Part shown: positions 34,506-44,126 of the stretch, piece by piece
Layout: each line of letters starts with the position of its first letter
Numbering within the stretch: position 1 is the stretch's first letter
Assembly (NCBI GenBank): GCA_033064195.1
Contig: JARBJD010000290.1
Span: 1-64,000 of the forward strand
DNA: 64,000 nt
Origin: Blattamonas nauphoetae
Taxonomy: Eukaryota; Preaxostyla; Oxymonadida
Direction of reading: 5' to 3'
Notes under the pieces: model-generated
Databases searched by the model: none
Seen by the model: only the letters and a program-made list of their open reading frames with translations
Told to the model about the DNA's origin: nothing
Made by a program: the position numbers and the translations under genes

Positions 34506-35346
34506 CCCTCCTTCCAAAACCCGTCACTTTCCAAAACCCGTCACACTTTTGACGGGTCATCTTTTTGTTGTTTCCACCTCTCATTTTCATCTCAAAATTG
34601 TTTTTATTCAACTTTTTTTTGAAATGAAATCAATTGAAAACAAATCGAGAAAAAAGTCAACATAGTAATACCTCCTTGTTCTGGTCAAGGTGATCAACCC
34701 TGAATTTTGTTGTGGGTGATCCTCCTCGACCAGTCATCGTACAGACCTCTCGTTTTCACTGAATCGAATGTTTTGGTGGAATTGAAGCTTTTCTGCCATT
34801 TTCATTCTTTTCTGAACAACTCTTAATTCTCATCTTTTTCTAAAAACTCATGTTTTCGACAGTTTTCACACAAATTTGGCATCTATCTAAACTTTTTTGA
34901 AGAAATTATCATTTGACCAAGAGAATGATGCTCTCCGAATGATTTTTACAAAAATTTGTGACAAGTGAAGAAGTTGTAGTGACGGAAAGGTTGCATTTTG
35001 ATCGTTGGGCGCAAAATGATGAAATGACGGAAATGTCTGTTGCATAAACAAGATTGAAAATGACAGAAAAGCTTCAATTCCACCAAAACATTCAATTCAG
35101 TGAAAACGAGAGGTTCGACTGGTCGAGGAGGATCACCCACAACAAAATTCAGGGTTGATCACCTTGACCAGAACAAGGAGGTATTACTATGTTGACTTTT
35201 TTCTCGATTTGTTTTCAATTGATTTCATTTCAAAAAAAAGTTGAATAAAAACAATTTTGAGATGAAAATGAGAGGTGGAAACAACAAAAAGATGACCCGT
35301 CAAAAGTGTGACGGGTTTTGGAAAGTGACGGGTTTTGGAAGGAGGG
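34506..35346 (+). mobile_element. Foldback MITE, copy 2
   Basis: 841 bp in the same orientation and with the same flanks as copy 1 (GG-TA left, TA-CATCC right). The coding sequence on both sides is duplicated too, so this copy arose by tandem duplication rather than a separate insertion. Confidence 0.9.
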
Positions 35347-35348
35347 TA

Positions 35349-36222
35349 CATCCTACTCCATCGTGAAGCTTGCAAAAGGTAACGATCAGATCATCGTCAA
35401 CCAGAAACAGTTCACAACCCCTCCCGGCCCGTCACTCACCTCGATTGATCCAGTGTCACTCAAGAGTGGAGATCTCGACACTGTTGTTCTCACTCTGAAT
35501 GGTCAACGAATGCCTGTTGCTACATTTGTTTCAGATTTCAAACTCACTGTCGTCGAAACTGGAACAAACGCGGAAATCCCGATTCCTGTCTCGTTCAGCA
35601 CGGACACCCTCGGAAGCGGAGAAGCCAAAGCATACAGCCCGTCGACGTTGAAGTATGACACCGATTACACTGTTCTCAGACTGAAGAGCACAGTTATTCC
35701 TGTATCAATTCCCTCGACTGTGACTTTCAAAACTCCAGCTGCCCCAGTTCGTATCCTCTCAGTTAAATGCAATCTCGACGCGGCATCTGGGAAAGCAGCC
35801 GAGGTCGTTCTCACCGGAGTAGCTCTCCCTCAATCGACTTCGTTCATTCTGAATGTTTACGAGTTGGACAGTTCTTCAGCCAAAGTTGGAGATGCATTTG
35901 AACTGTCCTCTTCATTTCTCGCAGATGGCCAAACATCGTCGCACACTCTCTCGCATCTCATCTACGGCGAGTCAAGTCCGAAACTGAAGTATAACACATC
36001 ATACCTGATCACCGATCTTCAGGTTTCAGGAAGAACCACAATCGTGAGCAGTGATGTGACGTTCGATGTCCCTCCTGAGCCTGCTCGACTAACTAAGATC
36101 GATTTCTCAGTGGATGATTCTATTATCACTTCAACCCTCGTCCTCTCGTCTCTTCAACTCCTCGCTGGCCAGACGTACGTCGTTTATCTCTCAGGAACAC
36201 CAATCCAGCCGTCCACCTCGAA
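35349..36222 (+). CDS. Surface gene segment 3
   Basis: Starts as the second copy of TSYSIVKLAKGNDQ and runs through PPEPARLTKIDFSVDD to GTPIQPSTS-N, where MULE B inserted. The junction N-SVHT-LDIEV aligns with NSAHIVPL and NSIHIVPL in the minus-strand paralogue, so restoration is exact. Confidence 0.85.
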
Positions 36223-36461
36223 GGGTAGGTCTAGGCTCAGATCTAGAAAAGTCTAGGCGCAGATCTGCAGATCGGTCTAGGCGCAGATCTGAAAGTCTAC
36301 ACGCAGATCCGTCATTCTTAGCCTTGCTTTTGCTTCCATATCACATTTTCGACATCCAACATCTAAATTTCGATATCATTTCTTCTTTTTCGTTCACTTC
36401 TCACCTTATCCCGTTTTTTAGACTGTTCTCACAATGTTCAAACACACCTTGGGTTGATCAA
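36223..36461 (+). repeat. MULE B left terminal inverted repeat
   Basis: 239 bp. The outer 95 bp are four CAGATCTG-type units; the inner part is AT-rich and ends GGGTTGATCAA. It matches 38096-38334 inverted. Confidence 0.9.
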
Positions 36462-36929
36462 GGTGGAATCTGTCATCTGAAGCAATTTGATCAATCACGT
36501 TGGTTTTTCGTGACGTGTAAGAAGGCTGGAAATGAACGAACAACTTAGAGGTGTCTGGTCTCATCCATTGGAACAGTGGATGCGGAGAGAGGTGATTGAG
36601 AGGAGGGAGAAGGCATAGTGGGAAAATAGAGCGTGATGATGAGAGTAGGAGGTGATGAGAATGGATTTTATGCCACTGGGAGGGAGGATAGACGAAGAGA
36701 ATCCGGATGAAGGGAGAATTGATGATGGTTGTGAAAGATGGCATACTCGTCAATCGGTTGGTCATAGTCAGCCGGAATCGAGCGACGCTCTCATTTTCTG
36801 TTCCCTTCTTCACTTGTTTCTTCTTCTCTCTTCTTATCTTTCTGTTTTTCTTCCATGCTTTGTCCTGACTTCTTCTGAATCAGAATGGGATCTACTAACG
36901 GTTTGATTCGCGTTTGCAGACTCCACGTT

Positions 36930-38010
36930 ACTGTGCGGATGATCCGAATAACAATAATTTGGTACACCAACGGAATTTGGCGAAACTGAGAAAAACATAG
37001 ATCAAAGGCTGACAGAACCTGACGAAGACAACAAAAAGCACATAGAATGAAAAGTGGTCTTTGTTGACGATTCTAAGTGCATACACTGATATTTGCCTCG
37101 TATCTTCGTATTTGCTATTCAAGAATGCAGTCTCAACAGGGGCGATGTTGGTCGAACGTCCGCAAACAAGAATGATTGTCCAACATGTCCTGCTCCATTT
37201 TTCCTCCAAGACCACTCGGGGATCGTACTGATTGGAGTGGAACTGTGATCTTGATGGTGATGATTGTTGTAGTCCAAGAGCGAGAACGAACAGAAAATCT
37301 GAAGACAATTCGGAAGTAATAGACTCGTCTTGTGGTTCTTGCGATTGATAAGTTGGACGAATTCGTTGCGCATGGTGCTCTAATTGTTAACGTGGTGCTA
37401 GACGTTGTAATGGGATCACAATGTTGAGTGATGTGAAATGGACAAATTCAGGAAGGATTTTGTTCGTCGGCCGTCAGAACGGGGAGATGAATCGTGTGGG
37501 AGATGTAGATGCGAATTCGAGTGAGGATCCCCACTTAATACGGAGCGAGGTGAACAACGGTGTTTCGTGATCATCGAAGGCTCCAATGAACCAACGATGG
37601 ATCTGAAGTTTCCTGATCTATGAAGACAACAGAACAGAGAGGAGATGAATAGAGGGAAGTCATACAGCGAGGAGAATGAATCGAGATCGAGACGGAAGTG
37701 ATCTCCTGAAAACTATAGGTAATTTTCACACACCTTCGTCCCCTGATAATGTCCAGAAGGGAACGAATACAAAATTGAAGATTCGTGAAGGACGAGAAGA
37801 ACGAGGATGAAGGGTTGGCACTTTGTGAAAAGAGTTTGAGCTGATATCGATGAAGAACCAACAAAAGGGAAGAAAAGACGAAAAAGCAAACCCACTAGTT
37901 CTTGCAATCAGTTGATATGGGAGAAAATGTGTATCAACGCACATGTCTTCGTAGACAGTGTGCTGAACGGCAAACGCATCATAGAGCTGTGGGATCGATA
38001 AGGCAGAAAA
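36930..38010 (-). pseudogene. Intron-bearing host gene fragment carried by MULE B
   Basis: Minus-strand coding-like blocks are: PQLYDAFAVQHTVYEDMC (about 38000-37896), then a probable GT...AG intron 37895-37618, then IRKLQIHRWFIGAFDDHE and LFTSLRIKWGSSLEFAS (37617-37480). Further on come DPRVVLEEKWSRTCW and SKYEDTRQISVYALRIVN (about 37230-37060). The blocks are consistent with one protein but phases are not proved at every junction. I do not recognise the family. Capture of an intron-containing gene piece is typical of Pack-MULEs. Confidence 0.4.
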
Positions 38011-38095
38011 TGAGAATGAAACAGGATTTATATGACATACATTTGCTAGTGAACCATCATCCAGGCGTTATTCTTCGTTGAGTCGGTGAGAAGAC

Positions 38096-38334
38096 TTGAT
38101 CAACCCAAGGTGTGTTTGAACATTGTGAGAACAGTCTAAAAAACGGGATAAGGTGAGAAGTGAACGAAAAAGAAGAAATGATATCGAAATTTAGATGTTG
38201 GATGTCGAAAATGTGATATGGAAGCAAAAGCAAGGCTAAGAATGACGGATCTGCGTGTAGACTTTCAGATCTGCGCCTAGACCGATCTGCAGATCTGCGC
38301 CTAGACTTTTCTAGATCTGAGCCTAGACTTACCC
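38096..38334 (-). repeat. MULE B right terminal inverted repeat
   Basis: Inverse of 36223-36461, ending ACTTACCC against the duplication CACCTCGAA. Confidence 0.9.
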
Positions 38335-38343
38335 CACCTCGAA

Positions 38344-39057
38344 CTCTGTTCACACATTGGACATTGAAGTCATCGGAGCACCATCGATCACGAAGGAGTT
38401 GACACTGTATCCCACATCGACTTTGCTGTTCAACATCGAAGTTCCTTTCCCTCCAACCGTCACCGGCGCTTCATTTGATTTTGACACCAAAATCAACACA
38501 ACTTGCATCGTCACTCTGACAGGGTCGCATCTGAATCTGCAGGGACACTATCTAGTCACCCTTGACCACGGCCCAACTCTCACATTCAACTTCAATCAAA
38601 CAATCAAAGCTCAGACATCAGTACTCCTGATCGGTCTGTCAGAGACACTCCAGTTCAGCGAAACATACGAAGTCACTTCCATCAAGAAAGTCGGAGATCC
38701 AAATGATATTGTCCGTCTTCCAGCACCGGTCTCTTTCACAACTTTAGCGAAGCCAACAACACTCACTGTGTACGTCGATGAGAAGACTGGAAACTCAGAG
38801 CCAACTTGTGGAGACTCGACAAAGCCGTGCACGACCGTCGACGTTGCTTGGAGCCTCGCAACAACTCTGAAGATCCCTCAAGTGAAGATGCTGATCATCA
38901 AGTCCACACTCCAATCCAAACCACTCACCATCCCATCTGGTGGCTTCCTCGTCGTCACGAAAGATGAATTTGGGAGCCCTTCACTCCGCCTCGAATCGAC
39001 CGCCACGATGGGAGGAATGGAAGGAATGATTGTTGCGAAGGATGCATCACTGGAGAT
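38344..39057 (+). CDS. Surface gene segment 4: last Ig-like units and Cys module
   Basis: Continues LTGSHLNLQGHYLVTLDHG and YVDEKTGNSEPTCGD, followed by STKPCTTVDVAW. This equals the NPDCGDYAQPCSSIDVAW module of the minus-strand paralogue. It ends SLE-I at the 9-bp target ACTGGAGAT. Confidence 0.85.
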
Positions 39058-39152
39058 GGGTAAGTCTAGGCTCAGATCTGAAAAAGTCTAGACGCAGATC
39101 TGCAGATCGGTCTAGGCGCAGATCTGAAAGTCTACACGCAGATCTGTCATTA
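39058..39152 (+). repeat. MULE C left terminal inverted repeat
   Basis: GGGTAAGTCTAGGCTCAGAT followed by alternating CAGATCTG and GTCTAGACG/GTCTAGGCG units. Pairs with 43860-43953. Confidence 0.9.
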
Positions 39153-39639
39153 CACTCGTTCTAATCGATTCTTTACCGCATTTTATTCAACAAACACCTC
39201 AATATCCACATCACTTCCACTTTTTTTGCTCATTTCTTACTTTCTGACTTTTTTACAATCTGGGTTCATCGTTGTCAAAGAGATCCTGGGTTGATCTCGG
39301 ACTGTTCCTTCCCATTAACGCGTCTTTCAATGAGAGACCCTTCCAGACATTTTTCCGGAACTTTGTCGTCGGATTCACGAACATATAGCCCTCCCGACTC
39401 TCCATCTTCTCTACACCGCCAGCATTTAATTCTCCACTACCCAGACCGAAGTATGCATTCCATTTGGTCATTTCACCTCTCTTACCTGATTTCCAAGTTC
39501 ATTTTCCTTGATCTCCGAGCCCATCCTCCACTATGTTCCGTCTGAAAAGTCAACTCCAGCTCCCATCGACAGCCTCGACGGACGGTGGTCACTCAGTATT
39601 CGAATCCGCTCACAACTGAGAATTTCTACTTACAGAAAA

Positions 39640-41587
39640 GAGGAAGAATTGAAACAGAACGTCCAGAATAGCGAAAACAGTACAATATTGTGAGAACGAC
39701 CAAGAAAGGCGACGATGCGAAGGAAACAAAAGGGAAGGGGATGAAGACCAACAATTTGAGGTTGATGAGGACATCGAAGGAGAATATGAACAAACAGGAA
39801 GAGGCAGTTGAAGATGAGGTGAACAAGACGATGGAGATGCCGATGACAACCTACAAGAATTTGAGCAATCAGAACGCGAAGACAGAGATGCTGAGGAACA
39901 GTATGAAGAAATATGCGAAGATACCGGATCTTAACAGAATGCACATGGGGAAGAAAACAAGAATGATGAAGTTGTCGAAAACGATCATCTCGACGATCAA
40001 GATCCCAACACTGCCGGTCCTGAAAATGAGCAAGCTGAATCTGAACATGAAGATTTGCAGGAGGAAGATGATGTAAAAGCTGAAGAAGTGGAATATTTCG
40101 AAGAAGACCAAGTTGAAGACGAAGAAATCGAAGCAGAAGTCAAAACGCGCTCATTTGGCGCACGAACCTAAAAGAAGAATCAAACGATAAAGAAAACGAG
40201 ATGCAAGAAAATGAACAAAATTATAAGGATGATGCGAAATTTGTAGAACCAGTGGATGAACAAGCAGAAACAGACGATCAATTTGAAGACAATGAACAAG
40301 TAGAAGGGACAGAATTAGAAGCAGAAAAGAAGAAGACAGCAAACACTCAGTCAAATCACGGGAGAAATTTCAAGGAGATAAATCGTCCCGGAGTTCGAAA
40401 TCCAATCGGACATCCAAAGATCAAGCTCCGAATCTCGGAAATCACGCTCTTCAGAAGAAAAATTGGATTTCCTCGAAGAAACAAACCTGAAAACAAGATG
40501 GACAGGAGGAAGTGTTTGAAGACCAACAAGAATATGGAATGGAGGAAGGCAACAGCTTCGATCCTCAGTTGGACAAGAAATCAATGCATTAATGAAAAAC
40601 CAACGAAAATGAAAACGAAATTGTGACAACACGAACATGTGGGGAAACAGAATGTGGAAAAGTAGGATCGGTGCGTGGTACTGATTTCGAATCCAATTCT
40701 GACGCTGAAAAGGAAGAATCAGGCGAAAAGACGAAAATGAGTAAGAAAACGACAAAGAAGTTGTGGTCGAAGAAGATGATGAGGCAAAATTGGAAGAAGG
40801 GGAAGCAACTCCAAATCAGCAATCTGGATACAAAGATGAAGATATTCGGTTCGGAATATTCTTTTCACGAATCAGAAGAAGGAGTGGACGAAAAGGAAAA
40901 AGGAGAAGAAGATGAGAAGGAAGTGGAAAACGAGGAAGCAGAGAGATTGGCAAGGGAGAAGGCTGAGGAGGAAGAAGCGGTCACGGAGAGAGATTTCAAA
41001 CGCCTTCAGGATGAAGAAGAGGGAGGGCGAAATTGGAAGATGAGGAGCGCCAGAGAGAGGAAGAAGAAAGGGAAAACGAGGAAGAACGACCTCGACAAGA
41101 AGACGAGAAATTGAAGCAAAACTGGCCGAGCTTCGACGACAGGAAAGAGCACAAGAAGAACTGATGCGAGAAGAACAGGAAGCAGCACGAAGACGAAAGA
41201 AGGAGCGACATGAAGCGAAGATGGAGAAGAAAAGGAAGGAAGAGGAACAACGCGAAGCAAAACGAAAAAAGAGAAAAACCACTTGGTCCATATTCAGCCA
41301 TCAAAGACAAGCAATGTCTAATCATCGACACCGCCATGTTCAGAAAGAACATCAAACAGAACATGGCAGCCGAACTGAAGAAGGAGAAAGAGTGTGGGAA
41401 ACAGGAGGATGAAAAGGAACAAAGTGAGAAGAAAGTAAAGAACCAGGGAGCCATGACAATGACGAAATTAAACGTGATCCCGTTGGCCCAATGCTCGCTG
41501 ATCTCGCTGGAGAATGATGGAGAGTGGGTGGTATTGGACAACATGGGAATTATGGCGATGAGCGCGATGACATACAAATACAGTTAG
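39640..41587 (+). pseudogene. Acidic then Glu/Lys/Arg coiled-coil gene piece in MULE C
   Basis: Purine-rich plus strand throughout. Acidic readings (QQFEVDEDIEGEYEQ, LQEFEQSEREDRDAEEQYEE, VEYFEEDQVEDEEIE) fall in shifting frames between 39640 and 40170. Long charged helices (EEEQREAKRKKRK near 41240) and GPYSAIKDKQCLIIDTAMF follow near 41280. Frame changes are many, so the piece is decayed or heavily spliced. Composition alone suggests a caldesmon/trichohyalin-like coiled coil. No family is identified. Confidence 0.35.
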
Positions 41588-41589
41588 AC

Positions 41590-43483
41590 AAAAACAACAA
41601 CACAGCCGATCACAATCAAGATCACCGTGTTCAACTCATCGCTGGCAGATCAAGGAATCTTTGCCCAGCCGCTGCTGATAGTAGTGTTAGAAAACCGCCC
41701 GTGTTCAGAAACCCGCAACGGGTGTTGGAAAAACCGCAACCGGACGATCTTCATCATAATAAAGCTCTTTATCCATTTCTACACACTAATCTCCAATTTT
41801 CTCACCTTTTTGAAAAAAATCAATCACAAACAATCGTGAAGTGACTCAATTTAAACTGATCTTTCACGAGACTCTGAGTTGAAGTCAATATCTGTATGAG
41901 TCCCGATATTATCTCCTCCTCCGAATGTTGCATCTATTAGATTATCTCAGGTATGATTTTAAGAAAGAGACATACTTCATTGTTGACACTTGGTAATTCT
42001 CCCTTGAATCGCTGATCATCTCACTACCAATGGTCGGGTGGAGTTGAAAAACAGGTATATTTGAGAATCGAGACGAGCTTTGTGGTTGATTGACATGAAT
42101 TGAGTCGTGGGCTTAGAAACACCAATTTTAGTTTGAATCATGACCCATTGATGTCAATGTCGCATTTCACAGATGTGTTTTACCTCTTCATTTTTTCCAG
42201 AAAACTTATTCATTCCTTCTGTAGAGACCATGAGAAAAACAGAATAATGCATGAATGAAGTGGCGGTTTTATCACGCTGGTTGCGGTTTTCTGACGGTTT
42301 GCGGTTTTCTAACACCACTATGAGTTTGTTCACAGACGCCGAGCCCGAGATCCTTCTCAACAACGTGACCTTCAAGAATCTGATAATGGTCGAGAAGACA
42401 CAAGATTCCGGTGACACAGATCATCAAGATCGAATCGAATGGAGCGATATCATTCACCGACACAACGTTTGACGAATGAGAATATTCGAGCACAGACAAT
42501 GAAAAGATCTTCATTGCAGGATCACGTCTTCACACTCAGATCAAGGCAGCGCAATGGAAAGACTCGTTCTTATCCACACAGATTAGATCTGTGCTGATGT
42601 ATTCTCTGGAGCCGCCTGAGATTCGCATCCTGCTGAACGCAAGCGTGAATGAGGCAAGCACCCATCCGAACTGTGGGTCGTATCGCTTCACTTGCTCATC
42701 GCTGGATTCAGGATATCGCTTGGCAGAGACGAACGAGTTTGAGGAAGTTCAGACGCAGGCGAACTCGGAATTGCTGAAAACGATGCGAATAACACATGAA
42801 GAGGTGATTCAGTCGCATTCGGAGGCTGAAATTCGGACGATCACTCAGAAGAGCGATGCTGGGATCGATGTGAATGCAGAAGGGAAGACAGCAACACTGA
42901 AGCACATGATCTTTAAGCTGGTCCCAGCGACGACGATGGAAACATTCGTGTCTGTGGAAACTGGTGTCCTGTCGCTGGAAAAAGTGACACATTGGAACAG
43001 ACACAGACACGGAGCTGGGAGATTCTCTACACTGCCTGATATGGATCAAGGAAGGGAGCACACTGATGCTGGTGGACACACCATTCAAATAGCTGAGTTT
43101 CACTCACGAGACACTCAGAACAGTGCTCTACATCGAAGCATGGGGAGTTCTGTCGACAACACAAGGCTCACCATTCATGGAAATCAACTCGAATGCGACC
43201 GGATCACTTGTGTTCCTGGAATCAGATGATTTGGAACGAGACTCGAAGCTGGAGCCTCTGACGTTTTTCTCGTGCGCAACGGAATCTGTTCTTTGGGGAG
43301 ATGGACGGGCTGACAGTGAACGACGATGGGGATGATAATGATGTGTGTGGACTGGTGGAGTTGCCGTGTTCTTCGCTGGACTTTGGATTTGAACATCTGA
43401 AGAAAGAAGAGAAGACACTGGAAACAAGTTTCAAAGTGGAGACGATTCAGGAGAAGGCCAGACGAGCACAATGGACAATCTGA
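41590..43483 (+). pseudogene. Surface-protein gene fragment captured in MULE C
   Basis: After removal of the nested element (41679-42320) the frame reads VFNSSLADQGIFAQPLL-SLFTDAEPEILLNNVTFKN, a beta-helix-like segment. Further on come HPNCGSYRFTCSSLDSGY (42655-42712), VNAEGKTATLKHMIF and ETGVLSLEKVTH, then NDVCGLVELPCSSLD near 43345. The Cys modules match those of both giant surface genes in this window. The piece is therefore from the same family, now frameshifted, and is carried by a transposon that itself sits in a member of that family. Confidence 0.6.
41679..42320. mobile_element. Element E: 642-bp TIR element nested in MULE C
   Basis: Termini TAGTAGTGTTAGAAAACCGC and, inverted, TAGTGGTGTTAGAAAACCGC, with two to three reiterated AAAACCGC-type motifs just inside. 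TGA flanks it on both sides (41676-41678 and 42321-42323). Joining with one TGA restores the captured frame (QPLL-SLFTD), while a TA duplication would leave a stop. Non-coding. Confidence 0.75.
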
Positions 43484-43859
43484 AGATGGAGGTTGTGGAA
43501 GGAACACGAGAAAAGGCGGTTCTGACACTGCAGCTGCATCGACAATCGCGTTCACTGTGAAGAATGAGGAAAAGCTGAAGATTGGATACAAAATCTGAAC
43601 GAGCGTTCTATCAGTTTTGGAAGACAGCACATCGCCATGGCTTGCCAGAATCACCGCGAAGATCTGTGCACTGGATCCTCCCTCGGTGCGGCACTGTCAT
43701 TCTTTGTGCGGAACAATCATCTTCTCTCGATGAGGGAGATCAACTCTGATTTCAATTTACTGCAACAATTTCAAAAAATGAGAGGTCACCAACACATTCT
43801 TCGTTTTCCACGTCACTTATTTTGATATTAGATGTTTTATAGTGAAAAATTGAGACAAT

Positions 43860-43953
43860 AATGACAGATCTGCGTGTAGACTTTCAGATCTGCGTCTAGA
43901 CGGATCTGCAGATCTGCGTCTAGACTTTTTCGGATCTGAGCCTAGACCTACCC
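43860..43953 (-). repeat. MULE C right terminal inverted repeat
   Basis: Inverse of 39058-39152, ending CCTAGACCTACCC against ACTGGAGAT. Confidence 0.9.
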
Positions 43954-43962
43954 ACTGGAGAT

Positions 43963-44126
43963 CAGTGAAGTTGCTGTGTCGATCGAGAATGTGTCTGAAT
44001 CATTCATCTTTATCTTCGGAGACGAAAGTACAATTCTGTTGACCAGCAGCACCATCACAGGACCACCTGCAGTCGAGGACCCACAAGGCTCAATGACAGC
44101 CATTTGCACCTGGTCGAGTGGTCTGA
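43963..44126 (+). CDS. Surface gene segment 5
   Basis: Reads SEVAVSIENVSESFIFIFGD, matching STNVVIESTDSSFVFIFAEE of the paralogue, and ends CTWSSGL against CDWSSGM there. It is 164 nt, too short to be seen as a gene alone. Element D follows. Confidence 0.85.

Larger units (their letters stand above)
36223..38334. mobile_element. MULE B with 239-bp terminal inverted repeats
   Basis: 2,112 bp flanked by the perfect 9-bp duplication CACCTCGAA (36214-36222 and 38335-38343). The termini are GGGTAGGTCTAGGCTC and the inverse of GGGTAAGTCTAGGCTC. Inverted repeats run 36223-36461 and 38096-38334, nearly identical. The outer 95 bp contain reiterated CAGATCTG/GTCTAGGCG units. The interior holds minus-strand exons of a host-type gene and no transposase. 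Confidence 0.9.
39058..43953. mobile_element. MULE C carrying gene fragments
   Basis: 4,896 bp flanked by the perfect 9-bp duplication ACTGGAGAT (39049-39057 and 43954-43962). Ends are GGGTAAGTCTAGGCTC and the inverse of GGGTAGGTCTAGGCTC. The inverted repeats are about 95 bp (39058-39152 and 43860-43953) with the CAGATCTG units. Inside are a charged coiled-coil frame, a piece of another surface-type gene and a nested 642-bp TIR element. No transposase is visible. Confidence 0.9.
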
